From Chitinophagaceae bacterium (GTDB taxonomy: Bacteria; Bacteroidota; Bacteroidia; Chitinophagales; Chitinophagaceae): a stretch of DNA of 64,000 nt. Location of the stretch: the NCBI GenBank assembly GCA_004028795.1, contig SAIW01000009.1:186001-250000 (forward strand), in the 5' to 3' direction. Both the position numbers and the translations under genes were made by a program. Every line of letters starts with the position of its first letter. The first letter of the stretch is position 1. Below are positions 46,918 through 55,754 of this stretch, piece after piece. The notes beneath the pieces are model-generated. The model had not been told where the DNA came from, did not search any database, and worked only from the letters and a program-made list of their open reading frames with translations.

Positions 46918-47694
46918 TTATTTTTTATTGCTAAAATTCATGAACGGCTTACCCTTTAAAGCTTGTAATAAAGTATAAGTAGCCAAACAAGCATAAAGAA
47001 GAGAAAGAATTACAGTAATCATGGTATTTTTAAAAACATAATAAGCAAGTAATGGAATAACCTGCAATGCATGCATTCCGATAAAATGGGCTACCCGTGC
47101 ATCTCCCAGTGTTTTACTCCAGTTTAAGAACCAGATGCCTTTACTGCCATCTGGTCCGCCAATTGTATGTGATAGTCTTGAACCCATTACGAAACCTTCT
47201 AAAGAAAATACAACGAATAGCATAATACTTAATCTGATTGCCCAAACATAATAAGCAGGTAATTGGGGGAATGTATTAACAAAAAACAAAATACCAACAT
47301 AGGCTGTATATAATGTTACAGCTGTAGCTGCAAAAGCCATTAACATGTACATAAATGAATAAAACTTACTTGAAATATTGTAATGCGAAAGCATGCCCCT
47401 TGCTGCCTGAATAACAATATAAACTACTTCAAAACCCAAAAAAATAACTACTGCCAGATTAAATGAGCCGGTATTAAAGTCGGGAAGATAACTGCAATAC
47501 CAGCCCATTGTAAAAGAATATATGGCTACACTTAAAAAGAACTTGGTTGGTTTAATAAAGGCATTAATATTATTAACCTGTACAGTAGTGGTAAATGCCA
47601 ATATGATACATAATAACGCCCCTGCAAGACAACTGTATCCGAACAGAGCTAATACAGCATTTTTTGATTGTAAGGTTTCAAAAAAATATAACAT
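46918..47694 (-). CDS. Unrecognised seven-helix inner-membrane protein
   Basis: 258 residues with about seven hydrophobic helices. No signal peptide beyond the first helix. A conserved-looking polar loop reads SRLSHTIGGPDGSKGIWFLNWSKTLGDARVAHFIGMHALQ, given here only as a location (residues about 173-212); its His residues inside or next to a helix (AHFIGMHALQ) could bind a metal or haem. It follows the interrupted TonB receptor gene by nine bases, so they share a transcript with it. I do not recognise the family; a small redox or transport role is speculation. Confidence 0.6.
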   Translation of the reverse strand: MLYFFETLQSKNAVLALFGYSCLAGALLCIILAFTTTVQVNNINAFIKPTKFFLSVAIYSFTMGWYCSYLPDFNTGSFNLAVVIFLGFEVVYIVIQAARGMLSHYNISSKFYSFMYMLMAFAATAVTLYTAYVGILFFVNTFPQLPAYYVWAIRLSIMLFVVFSLEGFVMGSRLSHTIGGPDGSKGIWFLNWSKTLGDARVAHFIGMHALQVIPLLAYYVFKNTMITVILSLLYACLATYTLLQALKGKPFMNFSNKK

Positions 47695-47703
47695 ATCAAT
47701 TTT

Positions 47704-50076
47704 TTAGAATTGTAAACGGTATAAAATATCCGGAAAGAAACCAATCTGATTAACATCGCCAATAGTTTGCTTTTCAGGATTGTATCTTCTCAGAAAAATG
47801 TTTTTATTATTGGTTACATTTTGCAAATCCAGATAAAAAGTATGGCTCAACTTATGTTTGCTGCTGTTTATTCTGAAACCGAATTTAGTATCCATTCTGA
47901 AATAACCCTTCAACTGTTCACTATTATATTTTGTTTCATCTAATACTTCTTTATTCTGGGCAATAGAAGCTGCTATATCAACAGGTGTTGCATAGCGTCC
48001 GCCAATATTGGTAAGTTTAAAATCTACAGTAAAAGCATTTCTTTTAGATTTTCCCATTTTCCATTCTTTACCTGCCAATATATTAGATGCATAGCCATAA
48101 TTAAAAGTGGTATTTCTTTCAACACCATCACTGCCTTTATATTTTGAGCTGAAAACAGATGTTGACGTAAGTACATAAAAACCTTTAGTCAAAAACTTTT
48201 CTATTGTAAGCTCTGCACCATAATTTATTCCTGTTCCTTTATTCACTAACCCTGCTTTGTCAGGAAAAGTAAAATCTGCTCCTGCATTTAAAATACTGAA
48301 ACCTGTTGCAGCCACTTCAACCGGAACATTGTATAAATATTGATAATATGTTTCAGCTTTAACTCTCCAGTCTTTTATAAATCTTCTTTCATAACCCAGC
48401 ACAAAGTGATGTGCTTTAGTGAAGCCGAGATTTTTATTACCGTCATTCACGCTGCCTGTGTTGCTTACAGATTGTGTATAGTAAACAGGTAAAGGTTGCA
48501 TTTGACTGTGTAATCCGTAATTGAAAAGGAAAGTGCTTTTTCTTAGTTGATAATTAATGCCGATACGTGGTTCTACTGCATTGGATTGATTAGCTGTATA
48601 ATACATAGCATGAATACCTCCGATAACAGTTAAATTATTAGAAGGCTTATATCTTAACTGGCTGTAAGCCTGCAACAAACCTGAGTTGCCACTATAGTTT
48701 TGCTGCACCTCAAAAGGAGCGGTTTCAGGCTTTCCATCTCTTGAAATTACGTAAGATGAAGTATGAAAAAATTCAGCTAATACGCCGCTTCTTAAACTGA
48801 TTTTTGCATTAAACTTTGTATTAATAAATGATGACACTCTGAAAGTAGAACTGTTTGATTTTACCTGATAGTTTAACCAGCGATAACTGTAAGTTAAAGG
48901 CAACGCATATTGATACTGGTCATAATCTGCTTTGGTTGAAGCATAAGAAACTACTGTTTTGATATAAGATTTTGCAGAAACATCAATGCTGTGTTTAGCA
49001 CCTACAACTGTGAAGTTGTTTGTTGAATAACCATCTTGGTCTTGCCTTGCATAAAAGTCTGTTGTATCAACATCCTTAACTATAAAATCTATACTACTTA
49101 TACCACCCATTCCAAAGAAATTAATTTTACCTGCCTTGCCTTTTGCTAATTGAATATTGTACACCCAATCCTGATATTTTGGAATTGATTTGGTACCAAC
49201 GTTTAAGCCTAAACTCTGGCCAATCTGTACAAATGAATAACGATAACCAATCATATAGGAAGCACCATTTTTTTTATTGTTTAACGGGCCTTCCAACATT
49301 GCTTCTAAACCGGAAAATAAATTCAGTTGTACGGTGCTTTCCTGCTTATCGCTGTTACCTGTTCTTAATTGTATATCAAATACAGCAGCATTGGCATTAC
49401 CATATTCTGCAGGGAAAGCACCCGTATAAAAGTCAGATGTTTTTAAGGCATTGGTATTTAAAGCTGAGACTGGACCACCGGTAGTACCCTGCGTTGCAAA
49501 ATGATTAGGGCTTGGAGAAGGGATACCTTCAATTCTCCATAAAACACCTGTTGGCGAATTGCCTCTTACAACAATATCATTGCGTGAATCATTGGCTGAA
49601 ACAACACCCGCAAAATTGCTTACCAACTTACTTGGGTCGTTTCGGCCTCCTGCAAAGCGGGTAATTTCTTCTGTTGAAAAACTGCGGCTGCTGGCACCTG
49701 CAAACTCATTGCCTGCATTTCATTTTTTTGTTTTACTGCTGCTTACAGTAACATCGGCAAGTACTTTTACATCTTGTTCTAAAGCCACATCAACCACTAC
49801 TTCTTTTCCTGTGGTTACCAATACTTCAGGAATAACAACAGGCTTATATCCTGTAATAGTGATACTTATGGTAATTCTTCCTATAGCAATATTTTTTAAT
49901 ACATAATTCCCGTTATTATTGCTGATAGCTTTTTTTTCTGCAATGGTTATTACAGCCCCTTGCAGTGGCTTTTCACTTATTTTGTCAGTAATTACTCCTT
50001 TAACTGTTTGAGTAAGGTTTTGTGCTGATAAGATTTTACCGCTTAAAATTAACAGCATGATTAAAGTGTTTTTCAT
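47704..50076 (-). pseudogene. TonB-dependent receptor gene interrupted by a single in-frame TGA
   Basis: The frame from ATG 50076 encodes a signal peptide (ending ILSAQ) and a carboxypeptidase-regulatory-like domain (TVKGVITDKISEKPLQGAV), then meets TGA at 49720-49722 after VTVSSSKTKK. The same frame continues without break: NAGNEFAGASSRSFSTEE, then the plug (NDIVVRGNSPTGVLWRIEG) and barrel to 47704. There is no frameshift, so one base change (for example AGA to TGA) explains it. Without the stop the protein would be about 790 residues, a normal size for receptors with this N-terminal domain. It may be a recent pseudogene, a sequencing error, or a gene with stop read-through. An internal ATG at 49626 would yield an unexported protein and is unlikely to be used. 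Confidence 0.85.
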
Positions 50077-50168
50077 TTACTTATTTTTCTGCAAACAAAA
50101 AGCACCATGTGTTAATTTTCGTTGATAATCATCAAGATGATGATAGCAATTTTTTTTATTGATAAATA

Positions 50169-50753
50169 TCAATATCCTTTCTGAGCCATTTTTTTTCTTA
50201 TTCTGCTGAGATGTTCAGGTGTTACACCAATATAACTGGCTAACATATATTGCGGTATTTGCTGCGGAAGCAGAGAGCCTTTTTCTATCATATTTTGATA
50301 CCGTTGTTCAGGGCTAAGTAATTGTAAAGCTGTTGTACGTTGGCTTATCTGTATAAATAAATGTTCGGCAACTTTTCGGGCAAATATGTGATAAACGGGA
50401 TATGCCTCATATATTCTTTGCATATCAGTATAAGATAACTGCAGTAATTCAGTATTCTGTAAAGCATCTATATTTTCGTTTGACGGTTGCCGGGTAAGAA
50501 AACTTTCATAAGCAGAAATATACTGGCCATCCATCATAAAACCTGTAGATATTTCTTTACCGTCAACCAACATGAAAAACCGAACAAACCCTTTGTTAAT
50601 GAAAGAGACATGGTTACAGATTTCTCCCTGCTTAATAACAAATTCTCCTTTTTTTACCTGCTTAACTGTCAGGCATTCTTCTAATGCCACCCATTCTTCT
50701 TCTGTAAGTTTAGGAAGTATAGACCGGTAAAAAGATTTTATATTCTGGTACAT
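50169..50753 (-). CDS. Crp/Fnr-family transcriptional regulator
   Basis: 194 residues. The N-terminal cyclic-nucleotide-binding fold shows VKKGEFVIKQGEICNHVSFINKG-type beta-roll (about 34-58) and the C-terminus has a helix-turn-helix, ASYIGVTPEHLSRIRKKMAQ. No Fe-S cysteine cluster is apparent, and the length is that of the many short Bacteroidota Crp/Fnr proteins. It lies 92 bases upstream of the interrupted TonB receptor gene on the same strand and divergent from the metallophosphatase gene, so it may control either. The effector is unknown. Confidence 0.88.
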   Translation of the reverse strand: MYQNIKSFYRSILPKLTEEEWVALEECLTVKQVKKGEFVIKQGEICNHVSFINKGFVRFFMLVDGKEISTGFMMDGQYISAYESFLTRQPSNENIDALQNTELLQLSYTDMQRIYEAYPVYHIFARKVAEHLFIQISQRTTALQLLSPEQRYQNMIEKGSLLPQQIPQYMLASYIGVTPEHLSRIRKKMAQKGY

Positions 50754-50787
50754 AAGTTACTTTCTTTTTACAACCAACGCTTATTTA

Positions 50788-50829
50788 CGTAAACATACAA
50801 ATTACCAATAAATATTGTATTGGTTTACG
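50788..50829. promoter_or_regulatory. Interrupted inverted repeat in the divergent crp-phosphatase gap
   Basis: CGTAAACATACAA (50788-50800) is mirrored by TTGTAT-TG-GTTTACG (50815-50829), complementary apart from two extra bases, with a 14-base A/T spacer. It sits about 35 bases before the regulator start and 100 before the phosphatase. Likely an operator, perhaps for the adjacent Crp/Fnr protein itself. Confidence 0.5.
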
Positions 50830-50929
50830 CAAAGGTTTTACCCAATTTAATAATACATTCATCACAATTTCTTAAAGTAGATTTTACTTTTTATTCAGTA
50901 AAAGCAGGTTTCTTAGGGAAATTTTATTG

Positions 50930-52348
50930 ATGAAAATTATTTTTTCTTTTTTACTAATTCTACTGGTTACTGGCTTGACAGCTCAACAGAAAAATGTTTT
51001 TTTAGTAAACCCTTACTTACAGGTTGGCTATCATCCTTCAGCAAATGGTTTACAACTTTTATGGCAAAGCAATGATGAAGATGCTAACTGGATAGTACAA
51101 TATATCAGTAACGGGAAAGAAATAACAGCCACTGTTACATATAAAAAAATTGCTGTTGCAGAAATACCGGTTCACAGAATATATGAAGCATCATTAAAAG
51201 ATTTAACAGCGGGAACTTTGTTTAGTTATACTATCAAAAAAAATAATGAAGTTGTTTTTTCAGCAAAAGCACATGCACCTAAATCCTATAATCAGCCATT
51301 CAGTTTTGTAGTATTCGGAGATGTTGGTGCAGGAACAAAAGAAGCCAAAGAGATAGCAGAGGGTGTTTATAAAGCTAACAGCGATATCGTATTTATTCCC
51401 GGAGATATTGTATATGATAACGGGTTGATAAAAGAATACAGAACAAGATTTTGGCCTATTTATAATGCTGCTGTTGCAGACTCTAACGGTTTTCCTATTA
51501 TGAGTCAGGTGCCTTTTGTAGCATCAACCGGCAACCATGATGCTGATACAAGAGACTTAGATAAAAAGCCTGATGCTTTAGCTTACTATTATTATTGGCA
51601 GCAACCGCTGAACGGCCCTAAAACTACAGAAGGTAGCGGTTTGGTGCCTGCTTTAAAAGCCAATGAAACTAATCGTAAAGCTTTTATTGGTGCAGCAGGA
51701 ATGGCTTATCCTTCCATGACAAATTTTTCTTATAATTATGCCAATACACATTGGATAATTATTGACGCAGATAATTATGTGGATGTATTAGACACAACCT
51801 TAACCAATTGGATAAGCAGAGATTTAGAAGCAGCAAAAAACTATGAATGGAAGTTTGTAATGTTTCACCATCCCGGTTTTAATTCCTCAATAGATCATTA
51901 TGAACAACAGCAAACAAGATTATTGGCACCGCTTTTTGAAAAAGGTAATGTAGATATTGTTTTTGCAGGACATGTACATAATTACCAACGCTCTTACCCG
52001 CTTACATTTAAACCGGATGGTAAGGGTATTCAATTGATAGGAGGAAGAGATGGTAAAACTGCAAGAGGTAAAATTGTAAATGGCCATTGGCATTTGGATA
52101 AATTATTCAATGGCACAAATATTACTAAAACCAATGGTGTTATTTATATTGTAACAGGTGCAGGTGGGCAGGATTTATACAACCCTGAACAGCAGAATGA
52201 TAAAGACTCATGGCAAGGCTTTACAGCTAAGTTTATTTCTCAGTTTCATACGTTTACCAAAGTTGATATTCAAAATAAAAAGCTAACGCTTAAACAATTA
52301 AATGCAAAAGGGGTTACGGTAGATTCATTTATATTAACACACCAGTAA
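50930..52348 (+). CDS. Exported metallophosphoesterase, purple acid phosphatase type
   Basis: About 472 residues from ATG 50930 (a TTG precedes it by one codon). A signal peptide ends LTAQQ. An N-terminal fibronectin-like domain (about 25-115) precedes the metallophosphoesterase core: FVVFGDVGAG, FIPGDIVYDNG, STGNHDAD, MFHHPG and FAGHVHNYQRS, the five conserved metal-ligand blocks. It should hydrolyse phosphoesters in the periplasm or outside the cell to free phosphate. It pairs with the amidohydrolase gene 20 bases downstream and opens a region rich in phosphorus-related genes. Confidence 0.9.
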   Translation: MKIIFSFLLILLVTGLTAQQKNVFLVNPYLQVGYHPSANGLQLLWQSNDEDANWIVQYISNGKEITATVTYKKIAVAEIPVHRIYEASLKDLTAGTLFSYTIKKNNEVVFSAKAHAPKSYNQPFSFVVFGDVGAGTKEAKEIAEGVYKANSDIVFIPGDIVYDNGLIKEYRTRFWPIYNAAVADSNGFPIMSQVPFVASTGNHDADTRDLDKKPDALAYYYYWQQPLNGPKTTEGSGLVPALKANETNRKAFIGAAGMAYPSMTNFSYNYANTHWIIIDADNYVDVLDTTLTNWISRDLEAAKNYEWKFVMFHHPGFNSSIDHYEQQQTRLLAPLFEKGNVDIVFAGHVHNYQRSYPLTFKPDGKGIQLIGGRDGKTARGKIVNGHWHLDKLFNGTNITKTNGVIYIVTGAGGQDLYNPEQQNDKDSWQGFTAKFISQFHTFTKVDIQNKKLTLKQLNAKGVTVDSFILTHQ

Positions 52349-52368
52349 TTCTTAAACGGTAATATTTT

Positions 52369-54093
52369 ATGAAGTTAACATCACTCTTTTTGCTGCTGTT
52401 GATTTTAATTGACATAAAAGCACAAGACAGGAATACTATTATAATTAATGCCAATATTATAACGGCAACAATTAAAGGAGAGCGTAAACAGGCATTGGTA
52501 ATAAGTAATGGTAAGTTCATATATGTTGGCTCAAATGCAGAAGCACTTGCATTTAAAAAAAATTATTCTTACATTATAAATTTGGAAGGTAAAACAATTA
52601 TTCCCGGTTTTAATGATGCTCATTTACATCCTTCACCGCAAATTCCTTTTGAAAATGTTGAGCATGTGCTAAAATTAGATACGGTAACATCTGTATCAAG
52701 TTTAATAAATCTTATAAAGAGAAAAGCAAGTATTACTCCTGCGGGAATGCTTATCAGAGGTAGAGGTTATAATGAAAGCAAATTGGGAACAGAACCCATA
52801 GCGGCAATTATAGACAAAGCAACAACTAATCACCCTGTAATATTGGTTCATGCTTCAGGGCATAAATCGGCAGCTAATTCTGTTTTATTAACCATCAATC
52901 ATATTAATAAAAATACAGTAGATCCTGCAGGTGGAAAGTTTGACAGAGATGCCGATGGAAACCCAACAGGAATTTGTAAGGAATCCGCATCGCATAATCT
53001 TACAAAGAATGATGCTATAATACCTTACCCGCAAAAAAGCTTTGAAGAAGAAGTAAATAATTACGCTGATTATTTCCGTAATATACTGTCTTATGGTATA
53101 ACAAGTATTGGAGATGCCGGTGCAGATACAGGCAGGTTAAGAATTTATAAGGCATTGGTACAACAACGTTTCCCAATGCGATTTAATGTGATGATGTTAG
53201 ATAAATTGTTACCTGAGATGGAAGGTGGAGATGGTGAGCATGAAGCGGATGCATGGAAAGTATTGCAATGGTTTAATGAACAAAAAATAGAACAGGTACA
53301 AAATGATTTTTTAAGAGTAAAAGCTATGAAAGTATTTCATGGTAATTCTTTAAGTGGTAAAACATGTTGGTTATATCAACCTTACAACATGATTAATCCA
53401 TCAACCGGTAAAATGGATTATTACGGCATACCTTATAAACGCAGCCAGGCAGAATTAGATTCTTTATTCCTGGCTATTCATAGAAAAGGCTTACAAATTT
53501 GTGTGCATAGTAATGGCGATAGAGAAATTGATATGGTATTAAATGCTTTTGAAAAAGTTTATGCAGATGGTAATCCACTGCAACTGCACCACCGCATAGA
53601 ACATTGCAGTGTTGTTAACGACAGTATAATTAAACGAATTAAAAAATTAGGCGTAATTCCTGTGCTGCATAATTATATTAATGAATTGGGCGATTTGTTA
53701 GAACCTTATGGAGAAGAAAGATTAAGTAAAATGTTTGCAACAAAAAGCTTTTTAGATGCAGGTATTTTACCCGCTTTGCATTCAGATTCACCTGTTTCTG
53801 ATTATAATACTTTGCAGCGATGGGAATCAACAGTAATACGTACCGCACCTAATGGTAAACAATTGGGTGCCAGCCAATGTGTTGATGCTGAAACCGCTTT
53901 AATAATGTACACTAAAGGCGGAGCAAGAGCTACAGGAGAAGAATCAGTTAAAGGAACTATTGAAAAAGGTAAGTATGCAGATTTTGTTATACTTGATAAA
54001 GACCCTTCAACTATTCCTTCAAACCAAATTCATCAACTTCAGATACTAAATACCTGGGTTGCGGGGAAATCAGTTTATACTTTATCTAAATAA
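52369..54093 (+). CDS. YtcJ-like amidohydrolase (Amidohydro_3), exported
   Basis: 574 residues with a signal peptide ending DIKAQ. IIPGFNDAHLHPS holds the metal-binding HxH, VILVHASGHKSAANS, LQICVHSNGDREIDM and LQLHHRIEHC carry further His ligands, and PALHSDSPVSDY the catalytic Asp. These define the PF07969 group that cleaves amide bonds in varied substrates. Its partner is an exported phosphatase, and a PhnO-like N-acetyltransferase lies nearby, so an N-acyl aminophosphonate or a phosphorylated amide is one possible substrate, but this is speculation. Confidence 0.88.
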   Translation: MKLTSLFLLLLILIDIKAQDRNTIIINANIITATIKGERKQALVISNGKFIYVGSNAEALAFKKNYSYIINLEGKTIIPGFNDAHLHPSPQIPFENVEHVLKLDTVTSVSSLINLIKRKASITPAGMLIRGRGYNESKLGTEPIAAIIDKATTNHPVILVHASGHKSAANSVLLTINHINKNTVDPAGGKFDRDADGNPTGICKESASHNLTKNDAIIPYPQKSFEEEVNNYADYFRNILSYGITSIGDAGADTGRLRIYKALVQQRFPMRFNVMMLDKLLPEMEGGDGEHEADAWKVLQWFNEQKIEQVQNDFLRVKAMKVFHGNSLSGKTCWLYQPYNMINPSTGKMDYYGIPYKRSQAELDSLFLAIHRKGLQICVHSNGDREIDMVLNAFEKVYADGNPLQLHHRIEHCSVVNDSIIKRIKKLGVIPVLHNYINELGDLLEPYGEERLSKMFATKSFLDAGILPALHSDSPVSDYNTLQRWESTVIRTAPNGKQLGASQCVDAETALIMYTKGGARATGEESVKGTIEKGKYADFVILDKDPSTIPSNQIHQLQILNTWVAGKSVYTLSK

Positions 54094-54113
54094 TTAAAAT
54101 AGTCCTCTACAAT

Positions 54114-55310
54114 TTAAAAGCCTGCAAATTGTGTAATCTGAAAATTGTATGCCACCGATTTTAATTTTTTTGGTGCATCAACTACATTATGCATAAAAAC
54201 AGGTACACTTAATTCATAAACAGAACCATGTGAACGATAAGTGGAAGGCAGGCTTTCCTGCTCTTTATTTTCCAAGTCACCAAAAACGGTATTCTTATCT
54301 GCTAATACAACCAAGTCCCCGATTCTTGAAGGCATTAAATGATATTTGGCAGCAGCTTCTTCACGGCTCAAAACGGTTTCTACTCCTTTAACTGACAGTA
54401 ATATTTTTTTAATAAGAGATGAATCTTTTGCATTGTTAAGATACACATAAGAGGTACCGCCAAAACCGCGATGATGAATAAAGTATTTATCTTTTTCTGC
54501 TGATACTGCCGCTTTAATGGGCATATTTTTATTGGAACATATCTTCTGTAAATCCAGACATAAACTTTTTTGATGTACAGAATGGTCTGCTGTTATAAAA
54601 ATTTTCGCTTCAGGTAATGCAAGCATAATTGCATTGATAAAACTATCTAATTTATGTAAGTGTTCTTTCGACTCTTTACTTTCAGGGGGCCAGGTATGCA
54701 TAGGATAATCTGTTGTATGAATATAAAACAAATCAATATCCGGCTTATTCTTCATTGCATAGAGTGCTGCATTCATTAGCCAGTAATTTACCTCGCTGCT
54801 GAAAACTGATGGCGGTGTACCAGCAACATTAATCCAATATGGAGAAGCAGTTTCAGGAGAGATAGCTTCATCAGACCCTTTGAATAATAAACTTGTAGTT
54901 TTCTTTTTACTTGAAAATAGTAATGAGTGTATTCCTTTCAGCTTAGCCTTTTCAAAAATTGTTGGAGCCAACAGCAAGGAATCATCTTCCATAAAAAATT
55001 CCTGTTCTTTTTCCTTATTATAAAATGTATTTCCGGTTATGCCATTTTTTTCAGGGAATACACCGGTACAAATAGCTGCATTATTTACATTGGTTACAGT
55101 AGGCATTAATGCGGAAACTTCTTTATAACCACCATTTTTTTCAATTCTTTGTAAGGTTGGCATATTGCTGTTTCTATAGTAATCGACACCCATTCCATCC
55201 ATCATAATAATCACTGTTTTTTCAGAAGTACCTGAAACCTTATTGGCGGGAACTGTTGCTTTTGAAAAGAGAGTTAAACAAACATAAAATACAGAAAAGA
55301 AAAAATTCAT
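54114..55310 (-). CDS. PhnA-like phosphonoacetate hydrolase (alkaline phosphatase superfamily), exported
   Basis: 398 residues with a signal-like N-terminus (hydrophobic residues 3-15, cleavage near SKA). All seven metal ligands of the PhnA type appear in order: Asp38 (MMDGM), Thr73 (TVTNVNN, nucleophile position), Asp201 and His205 (TTDYPMH), Asp242-His243 (TADHS) and His361 (YRSHGS). Lys135/Lys137 in SSKKKT match the lysine pair that grips the carboxylate in phosphonoacetate hydrolase. VETVLSREEAAAKYHL and SRIGDLVVLADKNTVFG also look like PhnA. PhnA cleaves phosphonoacetate to phosphate and acetate; known ones are cytosolic, so the export signal is unusual. Nucleotide pyrophosphatase activity is the main alternative. 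It overlaps the acetyltransferase gene by ATGA. Confidence 0.78.
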   Translation of the reverse strand: MNFFFSVFYVCLTLFSKATVPANKVSGTSEKTVIIMMDGMGVDYYRNSNMPTLQRIEKNGGYKEVSALMPTVTNVNNAAICTGVFPEKNGITGNTFYNKEKEQEFFMEDDSLLLAPTIFEKAKLKGIHSLLFSSKKKTTSLLFKGSDEAISPETASPYWINVAGTPPSVFSSEVNYWLMNAALYAMKNKPDIDLFYIHTTDYPMHTWPPESKESKEHLHKLDSFINAIMLALPEAKIFITADHSVHQKSLCLDLQKICSNKNMPIKAAVSAEKDKYFIHHRGFGGTSYVYLNNAKDSSLIKKILLSVKGVETVLSREEAAAKYHLMPSRIGDLVVLADKNTVFGDLENKEQESLPSTYRSHGSVYELSVPVFMHNVVDAPKKLKSVAYNFQITQFAGF

Positions 55311-55753
55311 AAAGTAAGATTTTTTGTAAACTTTAAATGTGTTTGTATAAAACTGTTTTTTAAATAAAATTGATGTGTTGTTTCTCTTAATTTATTAGCA
55401 GTTACTTCCAACTCAGCAACAGATTTTTTTCTTTTTATTTCATTTTCTAAAGTGGTAATTAATTTTTTACCTACGCCAAGATTTCTATAAGTTTCTTTTA
55501 CGAAAAATTCCTGTATTTCAAAAACAGGTTTATTATGATGTAATAATTCCTGACCATGACAGGAGATGATACCGATAACTGTATTTGATTTTTCAATTAC
55601 AGCTAATAAGTAAATATTATTAAGATTGCAAATGTTTTGATAATAGATTCTTTTAAAATTTTCAAAGTCAAAACTTGTTGCTTCCAACAGGCAAATCATT
55701 TCATGAACATCTCTCAAATCACTTGGCAAAGCAGTTCTTATTTCCAGCTTCAT
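55307..55753 (-). CDS. PhnO-like GNAT acetyltransferase (aminoalkylphosphonate N-acetyltransferase)
   Basis: 148 residues from ATG 55753, one base after the stop of the upstream gene; the longer frame to 55798 runs into that gene and is not used. EIRTALPSDLRDVHEMICLLE, VFEIQEFFVKETYRNLGVGKKL (acetyl-CoA loop RNLGVG), AELEVTANKLR, HQFYLKNSF and the end HLKFTKNL follow E. coli PhnO closely as I remember it, including the LLHH stretch before the second block and a nearly equal length. PhnO acetylates 1- and 2-aminoalkylphosphonates. It is translationally coupled to a PhnA-like gene, which supports a phosphonate role. A general GNAT with another substrate remains possible. Confidence 0.75.
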   Translation of the reverse strand: MKLEIRTALPSDLRDVHEMICLLEATSFDFENFKRIYYQNICNLNNIYLLAVIEKSNTVIGIISCHGQELLHHNKPVFEIQEFFVKETYRNLGVGKKLITTLENEIKRKKSVAELEVTANKLRETTHQFYLKNSFIQTHLKFTKNLTL

Positions 55754-55754
55754 T

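Noticed and set aside
47704-49626. A separate shorter TonB receptor starting at the ATG 49626
   Set aside because: It lacks signal peptide and part of the plug, and the upstream frame continues the same protein across a single TGA.
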